DNA of 7,129 nucleotides from Bacillota bacterium. GTDB lineage: Bacteria; Bacillota; Clostridia; Acetivibrionales; DSM-2933. The notes under the pieces are model-generated. The model made no database searches. It saw only the letters and a list, made by a program, of their open reading frames with translations, and was not told the origin of the DNA. The translations under genes were made by a program, and so were the position numbers. The stretch covers positions 1-7,129 of the forward strand of contig JAUZPS010000248.1 in NCBI GenBank assembly GCA_030705945.1, given 5' to 3'. Below are positions 1 to 5,421 of this stretch, one piece after another. Positions within the stretch are counted from its first letter, which is position 1. Every line of letters starts with the position of its first letter.

Positions 1-46
1 AATTCAATTACACATTAAGTTTGGAATGTATTTTTGTCGTATCTAT

Positions 47-68
47 ATTAAAATCGATTAATCTTTTA
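47..68 (+). repeat. 22-base motif containing GATTAATC, copy A
   Basis: These 22 bases match positions 2914-2935 in the same orientation with one difference (G at 56 against A at 2923). The motif lies 2 bases before the ~100 bp repeat at 71. A related sequence in inverted orientation occurs at 221-242, on the other side of that repeat, with a small internal indel. It may be the terminal inverted repeat of a small mobile element or an AT-rich protein-binding site; the sequence alone does not decide. Confidence 0.4.
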
Positions 69-70
69 CA

Positions 71-170
71 TTTAGGTATCAAAAAAACTTAGCAACTGAT
101 CGTTTCAAAAACTTGATATAATGGGTTTTCGTCGTATAAACTTGAACAAGGAATTTTTTGAAACTCCCTT
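71..170 (+). repeat. ~100 bp dispersed repeat, copy 1 (left arm of inverted pair)
   Basis: This 100-base segment aligns along its whole length with the reverse complement of 2945-3047. By eye there are about five substitutions and one 3-base gap (copy 1 lacks three bases near 78). Inside it, GTTTCAAAAA (102-111) pairs with TTTTTGAAAC (155-164), so a transcript could fold into a 10 bp stem with a 43-base loop. The loop carries TATAAT (117-122) preceded by TGA, an extended -10 motif that is unchanged in both copies. An ATG at 121 opens a 41-codon frame (to 246) without a Shine-Dalgarno. The segment looks like a MITE-like or insertion-sequence-end remnant. No transposase is visible nearby. Confidence 0.85.
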
Positions 171-489
171 ATCTATCGCAAAATACCATAAAGCCGCTCG
201 TTATTTTGCTCTGCTGTATGTAAGATTAATAATGATTTTAATCTAATTAGCGCGTTTAAAGTGTTTAATGTATGGTAATATTATATATATTATTTTTTCA
301 ATGTTCGAAAAACAATTTCATCAAGGCATTTCAATTGTATTACATTAAAATATATTCCTACATTTATATATATTCGTATCAATAGATATAAATTTTAGGG
401 TAGTTTACAAATTTTAATTCTTCGCATTACAATTTTAATCAACTAAAGCTCTACAGGAAGTAATTTTCCTCGAATATTTGTTTCCCAAG

Positions 490-543
490 TATAACTAAAA
501 AAAATAAATAATATTGAAGTACTACCAAAAGCTTACTTCAATA
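490..543 (-). terminator. Possible factor-independent terminator downstream of the helicase
   Basis: On the minus strand, TATTGAAGTA (543-534) and TACTTCAATA (521-512) form a perfect 10 bp stem with a 12-base loop. It is followed at 511-490 by a T-rich tail with a run of eight T. The order stem then T-run fits termination of leftward transcription, about 240 bases past the helicase stop codon. The stem has few G-C pairs, so it may be weak, and it could instead be a binding site. Confidence 0.4.
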
Positions 544-559
544 ATTAACGGCTTTTATA

Positions 560-585
560 AGTATAAATATAATTATATTTATACT
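560..585. repeat. Perfect 26 bp palindrome
   Basis: The 13-base arm AGTATAAATATAA (560-572) is followed without a spacer by its exact reverse complement (573-585). The symmetry breaks at the next base pair on each side. It has only one G-C pair per arm and no adjacent T-run in either direction, so it is a poor terminator. It would suit a symmetric dimeric DNA-binding protein or a DNA cruciform. It sits in the 3' flank of the helicase gene, 16 bases from the putative terminator hairpin. Confidence 0.6.
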
Positions 586-781
586 AGTCGCCATAAAAAT
601 GAACAACAAAAAGGAAGAAATCAAGCAAGATCTCAATCGCTTCCCTATGAAAAATAACATTATTACAAATTAACTAAAAATTTTATCTCTATGGATATAT
701 TATAAACAATTTATTAAATTTTTTTTATGATATTTCTTTCGATTTTATGATTACAGATATTAATTTCAAACAATTTATAAA

Positions 782-2845
782 CTATTTTAGAATTTCATCA
801 AAATACTCACTTAGAATACCATCATTTTCAAAGCCATTAGCTGACAAGACAGATTCAAAAGTTATAAGTTTATGTCCACACCTTTTAATGACAGCCCTAA
901 TCAGCATCGCTAAATACTCTCTTTGATTGACTTCTTCCAATTCCTCAGTATAAATCGACTTTTCATCCCATGTCTTAGTCAGGACATGTACATTAGTTAG
1001 TTCTTTAATGCTTCTAGGCGTCCAATTCTTGCTGCTTAAACTGGTTAAAATCAATATTTTTGAATTAATTGAACAGGATAAATAAGCTACAGGAGTAGTT
1101 AAAATAACTGTATTGCTATCGATTTTTTCTTCAAGTTCATATATACTTTCAGCAGCCTTAATACCGCTCCTTACCATCTCTAAGAACCCTTTATCCGCGC
1201 TGATATTTTTGAACCTTGATACTATTTCGACGAAAGACTGAGCGCTATCTATAAGGTTTTTCGCCTGTAATATGTCATTATCCGATAAATCAGACGAAAC
1301 CAAGATCTCCAAAAAAACCTTCTGCAAAAAAGCGTCAATGGAAAGCGCGCTTTCCTGATTCCTGTATTCATCTATCCAATTTCTTATGTATTCATACTTT
1401 TCAATATTATAATACCCAATCCTCTCAACAAGACCTGGAAACTCAATGTCAGGAAACTTTGCATAGGGCTTTTGCCTGCATATCTCTTCAGCCAAAATAG
1501 AACTTCTTATCGGATCAATTCTTAAAATCAGTCTTATTAGCGCTCTCACATTATCTCTATTAGGAAGAAGATTAAAATTAGGATGACATAGTTCCGCCAG
1601 AGTTATTAACGCCTGTGAAAACGGATTATCAATAACCCTGCTTTTTCTTGTATAATTTCTAAGGCTGTAACCATACCTTTCTAAAATTCTACCTATAACA
1701 AATTCTGTAACCGGATCTGCGTATGTTGAAAGAATTGCAATATCACAAGGGACATATCCTTCCTCCCTGATCAATCTGATTATCCTGTCTCCAACCATTT
1801 CAAGCATTTCACTTCTTAGCTCCGCCGGGGAATTTCTCTCAATGTCAGCTCCATTTGACGCCTTACTTTGCTTTTGTCCATCAATATTTTCAAAAATCAT
1901 ATCTGAAAATTCATACATAAAACTTTTGCAGGTATATGAATTGTTTAAATCAATTATTTTACACTTGTCAATTAGTCTTTCCTTCACATATTTATGATTG
2001 CTTCCAAAAATCTCGCCATAACCGCCCTCATAATTATACCCTAGAAGACACGACTTTACATTTGGTAAAACAGACTCAATAAAATCCACTTCCGTAGGAA
2101 CGCATTCTTCCAGATTGTCAATTATGAGGTGCTGAACTCTTTTGCGAAGCTGTTCTTTATAAGCGTCATCTGTCATAAGACAGCTGTTATAAAGATCAAC
2201 AGCCATTCCAAAATCGAAGACACCAAGCTCGATACACTTATTTCGATAAGCGCGTGTTATATTATCAGCATCCATAAATACCTGCTTTTTAATATCATCT
2301 TTTATTTCCAAGGAATTAAAAAGCCTGTTGCCTATCTGATCATACGAAATCCCTGATGTTGCGGCTTTTACAAGATTTGAAGTCAAATCAATAGATATTC
2401 TGTCAGTGTATGATGCTACCCCTGCAAAAATACCTTTCTTTTCTCTATGGGATTTTATAACGGTCGATACTAAAAATTGAGCCGATTCAAAAGTCAGAAA
2501 AGTTGGCTTTATTCTTCTATCCAAAATAGATCCGCAATTTTTTAAAACGATAGGATAAAATATTTTAAGTTCATTTTGAATAAAACCATAATATGATGTT
2601 CTCCAAATAGCGCTTGATGATTTTAGAAAGGTTTTTGCTCTCCAATCTAGTGACTGTGTTCTGTTCAACAGTAATATTAGAATTTTCTCACTAGGTATAT
2701 TAAGTTTTTCAACCATGTATATATATCTTTCAAGAAGTATAGTCGACTTTCCTGATCCTGTCGGCCCCTTGATGATTATTTTTGAGTTATCCTCAGGCGC
2801 TTCAATTATATGTTTAAATCTATTATCAACTTCTATGCATATCAC
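782..2845 (-). CDS. Divergent UvrD-like superfamily 1 helicase
   Basis: This 687-residue protein is probably a cytoplasmic ATP-driven DNA translocase or helicase of the UvrD/PcrA type. The Walker A motif GPTGSGKST lies at residues 27-35, a motif Ia-like strand at 54-65, and a region resembling motif Ib at about 81-94. The motif II position reads HLIIDNLEE (239-247), where UvrD proteins have Asp-Glu. Motif III is also divergent (LLGYNYEGGYGEIFGSN, 267-283). The second RecA-like domain appears to start near 368 (DIAILSTYAD), with a motif VI-like QREYLAMLIRAVIKR at 641-655 that supplies the expected arginines. No nuclease domain is seen. The GTG start at 2845 fits the start of the conserved N-terminus and lies about 15 bases from the predicted transcription start; its ribosome binding site is weak (AAGAGA, 2860-2855). 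No in-frame ATG lies upstream. The gene stands alone between inverted repeats. Family assignment is fairly secure; pathway is unknown. Confidence 0.8.
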   Translation of the reverse strand: MICIEVDNRFKHIIEAPEDNSKIIIKGPTGSGKSTILLERYIYMVEKLNIPSEKILILLLNRTQSLDWRAKTFLKSSSAIWRTSYYGFIQNELKIFYPIVLKNCGSILDRRIKPTFLTFESAQFLVSTVIKSHREKKGIFAGVASYTDRISIDLTSNLVKAATSGISYDQIGNRLFNSLEIKDDIKKQVFMDADNITRAYRNKCIELGVFDFGMAVDLYNSCLMTDDAYKEQLRKRVQHLIIDNLEECVPTEVDFIESVLPNVKSCLLGYNYEGGYGEIFGSNHKYVKERLIDKCKIIDLNNSYTCKSFMYEFSDMIFENIDGQKQSKASNGADIERNSPAELRSEMLEMVGDRIIRLIREEGYVPCDIAILSTYADPVTEFVIGRILERYGYSLRNYTRKSRVIDNPFSQALITLAELCHPNFNLLPNRDNVRALIRLILRIDPIRSSILAEEICRQKPYAKFPDIEFPGLVERIGYYNIEKYEYIRNWIDEYRNQESALSIDAFLQKVFLEILVSSDLSDNDILQAKNLIDSAQSFVEIVSRFKNISADKGFLEMVRSGIKAAESIYELEEKIDSNTVILTTPVAYLSCSINSKILILTSLSSKNWTPRSIKELTNVHVLTKTWDEKSIYTEELEEVNQREYLAMLIRAVIKRCGHKLITFESVLSANGFENDGILSEYFDEILK

Positions 2846-2866
2846 CCCAAAAAATCTCTTGGGTAT

Positions 2867-2875
2867 ATTATACCA
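2867..2875 (-). promoter_or_regulatory. Extended -10 promoter of the helicase gene
   Basis: On the minus strand TGG is followed by TATAAT (2872-2867), a consensus extended -10. The -35 position (about 2895-2890, TATTTA) is poor, which is common when TGn is present. Transcription would begin near 2860, only about 15 bases before the GTG start, giving a very short leader. Confidence 0.6.
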
Positions 2876-2913
2876 CCTCAGGTAAATTTTAAATATGCAT
2901 TTATATTAAAATG

Positions 2914-2935
2914 ATTAAAATCAATTAATCTTTTA
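2914..2935 (+). repeat. 22-base motif containing GATTAA and TTAATC arms, copy B
   Basis: It matches 47-68 in direct orientation with one mismatch. With base 2913 it forms an inverted repeat, GATTAA (2913-2918) and TTAATC (2925-2930), separated by six bases. It lies about 20 bases upstream of the -35 position of the helicase promoter and nine bases inside the inner end of the ~100 bp repeat. It could be an activator or repressor site for the helicase, or the end of the repeat element. Confidence 0.4.
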
Positions 2936-2944
2936 GTTTTATAA

Positions 2945-3047
2945 AAGGGCGTTTCAAAAAATTCCTTGTTCAAGTTTATATGACGAAACCTCATTATATC
3001 AAGTTTTTGAAACGACCAGTTGCTAAGTTTTTTTGATACTACCTAAA
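2945..3047 (-). repeat. ~100 bp dispersed repeat, copy 2 (right arm of inverted pair)
   Basis: This is the reverse complement of the segment at 71-170, about 95% identical apart from a 3-base gap. Its internal stem is one pair longer than in copy 1: CGTTTCAAAAA (2950-2960) against TTTTTGAAACG (3004-3014). The extended -10 TATAAT reads on the minus strand at 2998-2993 and points towards the helicase, so the repeat might supply an extra promoter. The outer end lies four bases past the DUF1294 stop codon, so the repeat forms the 3' flank of that operon. Its stem, followed on the minus strand by CCCTTTTAT, might also terminate operon transcription. Confidence 0.85.
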
Positions 3048-3051
3048 CTTC

Positions 3052-3333
3052 TTAAACCCTTTTATATCTAAATATGATAACAGCAACAATAAATTGCGCT
3101 ATAAATATTAGTGGTATACCTACCATGAACTTAAGATGTTTTGTCTTATGCCTAAAAGTAAGAAAACCGCAATATAACCCTGGACATCCCCCGAGTATAC
3201 CAAATAGAAAAAGTATCTTCTCTGGCACCCTCCATTTTCTTCGCTTTGCTTTGTACTTGTCCACTCCGGCTACTATAAATGCTGTCATGTTTATAATAAG
3301 CAGGAAGACAAGGCTCCATAACCATATATCCAT
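3052..3333 (-). CDS. Small DUF1294 membrane protein
   Basis: This 93-residue protein belongs to the DUF1294 family, whose molecular function is not known. A hydrophobic segment at about residues 4-23 is followed by the family signature: DKYKAKRRKWRVPE (25-38), a second hydrophobic stretch with GGCPG (48-52), FRHKTKHLKF (60-69) and a third hydrophobic segment (about 70-88). Three membrane spans with basic loops are therefore likely. The ATG at 3333 has GGGAGA five bases upstream (3344-3339). The gene starts 29 bases after the UPF0210 stop codon on the same strand, so it is probably the third gene of that operon, though a functional link is not established. The length is normal for the family, and the stop codon lies four bases from the dispersed repeat. 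Confidence 0.85.
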   Translation of the reverse strand: MDIWLWSLVFLLIINMTAFIVAGVDKYKAKRRKWRVPEKILFLFGILGGCPGLYCGFLTFRHKTKHLKFMVGIPLIFIAQFIVAVIIFRYKRV

Positions 3334-3362
3334 TATAATCTCCCTGATTCCATAATGGTTTA

Positions 3363-4721
3363 TTAATTCCTCAAGCTATTGATTGGCGCTGGAATTCGGC
3401 CCCCACGGTTTATAAATTCCTCACTGCTGAAGTTATTTACTTTCATAACTGGTCCAGAACCTAAGAGCCCTCCGAACTCAACTATATCTCCTATTTTCTT
3501 GCCAATTGCCGGAATTATCCTTACCGCTGTAGTTTTGTTGTTGATTACTCCAATAGCCGCCTCATCTGCAATAATCGCGGCAATTGTATGAGCGCTTGTA
3601 TCTCCAGGAACTGCTATCATATCAAGTCCGACCGAGCATACACATGTCATAGCCTCAAGCTTTTCCAAGGTCAGAGCTCCTGATTTTACAGCTTCAATCA
3701 TACCTGCATCCTCACTGACAGGAATAAAAGCGCCGCTTAATCCGCCAACGTAAGACGAAGCCATAACTCCACCCTTCTTAACAGCGTCATTTAATAGAGC
3801 CAAAGCGGCAGTTGTCCCATGGGCGCCACACTTCTCAAGCCCCATTTCTTCAAGAATATACGCTACGCTATCTCCAACTGCAGGAGTAGGAGCGAGGGAA
3901 AGATCAACTATACCAAACTCAACTCCCAGCCTTTTAGAAGCTTCCTGAGCAACTAACTGGCCCATCCTAGTTATTTTGAACGCTGTTTTTTTAATCGTCT
4001 CTGAAACAGTTCCAAAATCCGCTCCCTTAACTTTTTCCAATGCGCATTTTACAACTCCCGGACCGCTTACACCAACATTTATAACACATTCTGGCTCGCC
4101 AACTCCATGAAACGCTCCTGCCATAAACGGGTTATCTTCTGGCACATTCGCAAAAACTACAAGTTTTGCGCATGCAAGACTGTCCTGCTTTTCAGAAAGA
4201 TGAGCAGTTCTTTTTATCACTTCACCCATTTCCTTAATAGCGTCCATATTAATTCCAGCTTTTGTTGTCGCCACATTTACAGAAGAACAAACCAGCTTTG
4301 TTGAACTTAAAGCTTCAGGAATGGACCTAATAAGTTTTCTATCTCCTATGGTATACCCCTTATGGACAAGGGCGGAAAAACCTCCGATAAAGTTTACTCC
4401 AATCGTGTTTGCGGCTTCATCTAATGTCTCTGCAAATTTGACATAATCTTCTTCATCTGAACTTTCCGCAATAATTGATATTGGTGTAACTGATACTCTT
4501 TTATTTATAATTGGTATACCAAATTCCTTCTCAATATTATTGCCAACTTTAACAAGATCAGCCGCTAAGCGGGTGATTTTATCATAAATCTTTGCCCTTG
4601 ATATTTTAGACTCAGAATGGCAACAATCCCTTAATGATATACCCATTGTAATTGTTCTTATATCAAGACATTCTTCCTGTATCATTTTAATTGTCTCAAT
4701 AACTTCCATTGATCTTATCAT
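3363..4721 (-). CDS. UPF0210 family protein (PFL-like, DUF711)
   Basis: This 452-residue protein matches the UPF0210/DUF711 family, which has a fold related to pyruvate formate-lyase and ribonucleotide reductase but is not a demonstrated glycyl-radical enzyme. Features of the family are GAFHGVGEPE (202-211), LAPTPAVGDSVAY (276-288), AVPGDTSAHT (370-379), FGGLLGSGPVM (416-426) and the C-terminal RGGRIPAPINSLRN (439-452). The frame is open upstream to 4838, but the ATG at 4721 is the right start: it has AGGAGG six bases upstream, gives the usual family length, and avoids overlap with the ACT gene. The upstream residues show no family similarity. Pairing with an ACT/UPF0237 gene is widespread in Firmicutes and suggests that the ACT protein senses a small ligand for it. 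Substrate and reaction are unknown. Confidence 0.93.
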   Translation of the reverse strand: MIRSMEVIETIKMIQEECLDIRTITMGISLRDCCHSESKISRAKIYDKITRLAADLVKVGNNIEKEFGIPIINKRVSVTPISIIAESSDEEDYVKFAETLDEAANTIGVNFIGGFSALVHKGYTIGDRKLIRSIPEALSSTKLVCSSVNVATTKAGINMDAIKEMGEVIKRTAHLSEKQDSLACAKLVVFANVPEDNPFMAGAFHGVGEPECVINVGVSGPGVVKCALEKVKGADFGTVSETIKKTAFKITRMGQLVAQEASKRLGVEFGIVDLSLAPTPAVGDSVAYILEEMGLEKCGAHGTTAALALLNDAVKKGGVMASSYVGGLSGAFIPVSEDAGMIEAVKSGALTLEKLEAMTCVCSVGLDMIAVPGDTSAHTIAAIIADEAAIGVINNKTTAVRIIPAIGKKIGDIVEFGGLLGSGPVMKVNNFSSEEFINRGGRIPAPINSLRN

Positions 4722-4727
4722 AAGTAT

Positions 4728-4733
4728 CCTCCT
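4728..4733 (-). promoter_or_regulatory. Shine-Dalgarno of UPF0210 gene overlapping the ACT stop codon
   Basis: AGGAGG reads on the minus strand at 4733-4728, six bases before ATG 4721. The ACT gene's TAG stop (4734-4732) shares two bases with it. Ribosomes terminating on the ACT gene would sit on the next gene's initiation site, which fits translational coupling and fixes the start of the UPF0210 gene. Confidence 0.9.
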
Positions 4734-5001
4734 AAATTCTATGCATGGAATTAAATATATTCTCATGCTGTATCCTGACAGAAAGACCCATTTCATCTCC
4801 TTTTTTCTCAAGCTTTTCTGACAGCAATGAAAAATCAATTGTTACCCCTTTTATATCAACTAACATTATCATGGTAAATACATCCTGCATTGTCGTCTGG
4901 GTTATATCAAGTATATTTACATTGTTATCAGCTAAAACAGCGCTGATTCCCGCAATTATTCCAACTTTATCTTTACCTATTACAGTTATGATTGCTCTCA
5001 T
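4732..5001 (-). CDS. ACT domain protein, UPF0237 family
   Basis: This 89-residue protein consists of a single ACT domain, the small-ligand-binding regulatory fold found in amino-acid enzymes and in GcvR-like regulators. The first strand and helix are clear: MRAIITVIGKDKVGIIAGIS (1-20), then the loop and strand VLADNNVNILDITQT (22-36), with FTMIMLVDI (42-50) as the next core strand. The whole protein is one domain, the normal size for UPF0237. The ATG at 5001 has GGAGGG six bases upstream (5013-5008). The gene is first in the operon and overlaps the Shine-Dalgarno of the UPF0210 gene with its stop codon. Ligand and partner are not known; a role as sensor for the UPF0210 protein is inferred from the conserved pairing only. 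Confidence 0.92.
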   Translation of the reverse strand: MRAIITVIGKDKVGIIAGISAVLADNNVNILDITQTTMQDVFTMIMLVDIKGVTIDFSLLSEKLEKKGDEMGLSVRIQHENIFNSMHRI

Positions 5002-5064
5002 ATTTATCCCTCCAAATTATAGATAATTCGTAGACCTAAGCAGTAATTCTTATAGATAAAAAAG

Positions 5065-5093
5065 TTTATATTTAAAAATATTCTGTATACCAA
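5065..5093 (-). promoter_or_regulatory. Promoter of the ACT-UPF0210-DUF1294 operon
   Basis: On the minus strand, TTGGTA (5093-5088) and TATAAA (5070-5065) are separated by 17 bases, a good vegetative sigma-factor arrangement. Transcription would start near 5058, leaving a leader of about 57 bases. A TATAAT at 5021-5016 is too close to the Shine-Dalgarno to serve. The -35 overlaps a tandem pair of TATACCA (5086-5092 and 5094-5100), which may be a regulator site. Confidence 0.5.
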
Positions 5094-5147
5094 TATACCA
5101 AATTACTACAGCGTAATGACCATTAGCATTTAAATTGGAAAATCAAA

Positions 5148-5166
5148 TTAGGTAGTATCAAAAAAA
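5148..5166 (+). repeat. Fragment of the dispersed repeat, copy 3
   Basis: TTAGGTAGTATCAAAAAAA is identical to the reverse complement of 3028-3046, the outer end of repeat copy 2. The match stops after the A-run. The bases beyond (to about 5190) show only patchy likeness to the middle of the repeat, as expected if about 35 bases were lost. It reads in the same orientation as copy 1. Confidence 0.6.
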
Positions 5167-5312
5167 TGATCATTGAAAAACATTTATAAACGTATTATAC
5201 ATTCATTAAATAACAATATCAACCCAAACATAGTCTTTTATAGCGGTTGATTTAATTTCAAAATTTGTAAAGGCGCAGAATTAATAAACAATTTCAGTTT
5301 TTTACACATCAA

Positions 5313-5326
5313 CGAACATATGTTTG
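5313..5326. promoter_or_regulatory. LexA (SOS) box upstream of the radical SAM gene
   Basis: CGAACATATGTTTG fits the Bacillus-type LexA/DinR consensus CGAACRNRYGTTYC at all defined positions except the last, and contains the GAAC-N4-GTTT core described for clostridial LexA. Its last three bases overlap the predicted -35 (5324-5329), where a bound repressor would block RNA polymerase. No comparable site was seen at the helicase or ACT promoters. This predicts that the radical SAM/DUF4130 pair is induced by DNA damage. Confidence 0.75.
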
Positions 5327-5352
5327 ATTTTTGGTTAATTATGTGGTATTAT
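5324..5352 (+). promoter_or_regulatory. Promoter of the radical SAM gene
   Basis: TTGATT (5324-5329) and TATTAT (5347-5352) are 17 bases apart, and TGG directly precedes the -10, giving an extended -10. Transcription would start near 5359, with a leader of about 63 bases before ATG 5422. The -35 overlaps the LexA box. Confidence 0.6.
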
Positions 5353-5421
5353 TAATATGGTACTTAAAGGGATTATAGCCAAAGTATTTAATATAAAACC
5401 ATAGACTTACGAGGTGACTAG

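Larger units (their letters stand above)
1..781. other. AT-rich stretch without a convincing gene
   Basis: No open frame here has both a ribosome binding site and a recognisable product. The stretch holds one copy of the ~100 bp repeat (71-170), a GATTAATC-containing motif on either side of it (47-68 and 221-243), a hairpin with a T-rich tail (490-543) and a perfect palindrome (560-585). Positions about 171-220 are visibly richer in G and C than their surroundings and stay open in the frame that starts at ATG 121, so they could be a scrap of a lost gene. An 11-base direct repeat, AAACAATTTAT, occurs at 704-714 and 768-778 just past the helicase stop. The whole stretch reads as decayed or regulatory DNA. 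Confidence 0.6.
5002..5421. other. Divergent intergenic region
   Basis: This 420-base gap separates the leftward ACT operon from the rightward radical SAM gene and holds no gene. It contains a promoter candidate for each side, a 19-base fragment of the dispersed repeat (5148-5166) and a LexA-box match (5313-5326). The stretch from about 5167 to 5310 shows nothing I can name. Confidence 0.6.

Noticed and set aside
599..673. 24-codon frame starting ATG AAC AAC AAA on the plus strand
   Set aside because: It has no Shine-Dalgarno, is very short, and its Lys/Asn/Glu/Ile make-up is what AT-rich DNA gives by chance.
71..3047. Composite transposon or intact insertion sequence around the helicase
   Set aside because: No transposase, recombinase or target-site duplication could be found, so only an inverted-repeat bracket is claimed.
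3333..3353. Six-codon minicistron (minus strand) whose stop overlaps the DUF1294 start as TAATG
   Set aside because: It has no ribosome binding site of its own, and DUF1294 has a good Shine-Dalgarno inside it; the overlap is most likely chance.
4722..4838. Upstream extension of the UPF0210 gene to an ATG at 4838
   Set aside because: It would overlap most of the ACT gene's 3' end, shows no family similarity, and the ATG at 4721 has an ideal Shine-Dalgarno and gives the family length of 452 residues.
5016..5021. TATAAT on the minus strand as the ACT promoter -10
   Set aside because: It lies two bases from the Shine-Dalgarno, so transcripts would start at or inside the ribosome binding site; the TTGGTA/TATAAA pair further upstream is better placed.
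71..5166. CRISPR-like array from the three repeat copies
   Set aside because: The copies are kilobases apart and in mixed orientation, with genes between them; there is no regular spacer pattern.
5041..5421. Riboswitch or small RNA in the divergent intergenic region
   Set aside because: The leaders are short (about 57 and 63 bases) and show no strong nested hairpins or terminator that would suggest a known riboswitch.
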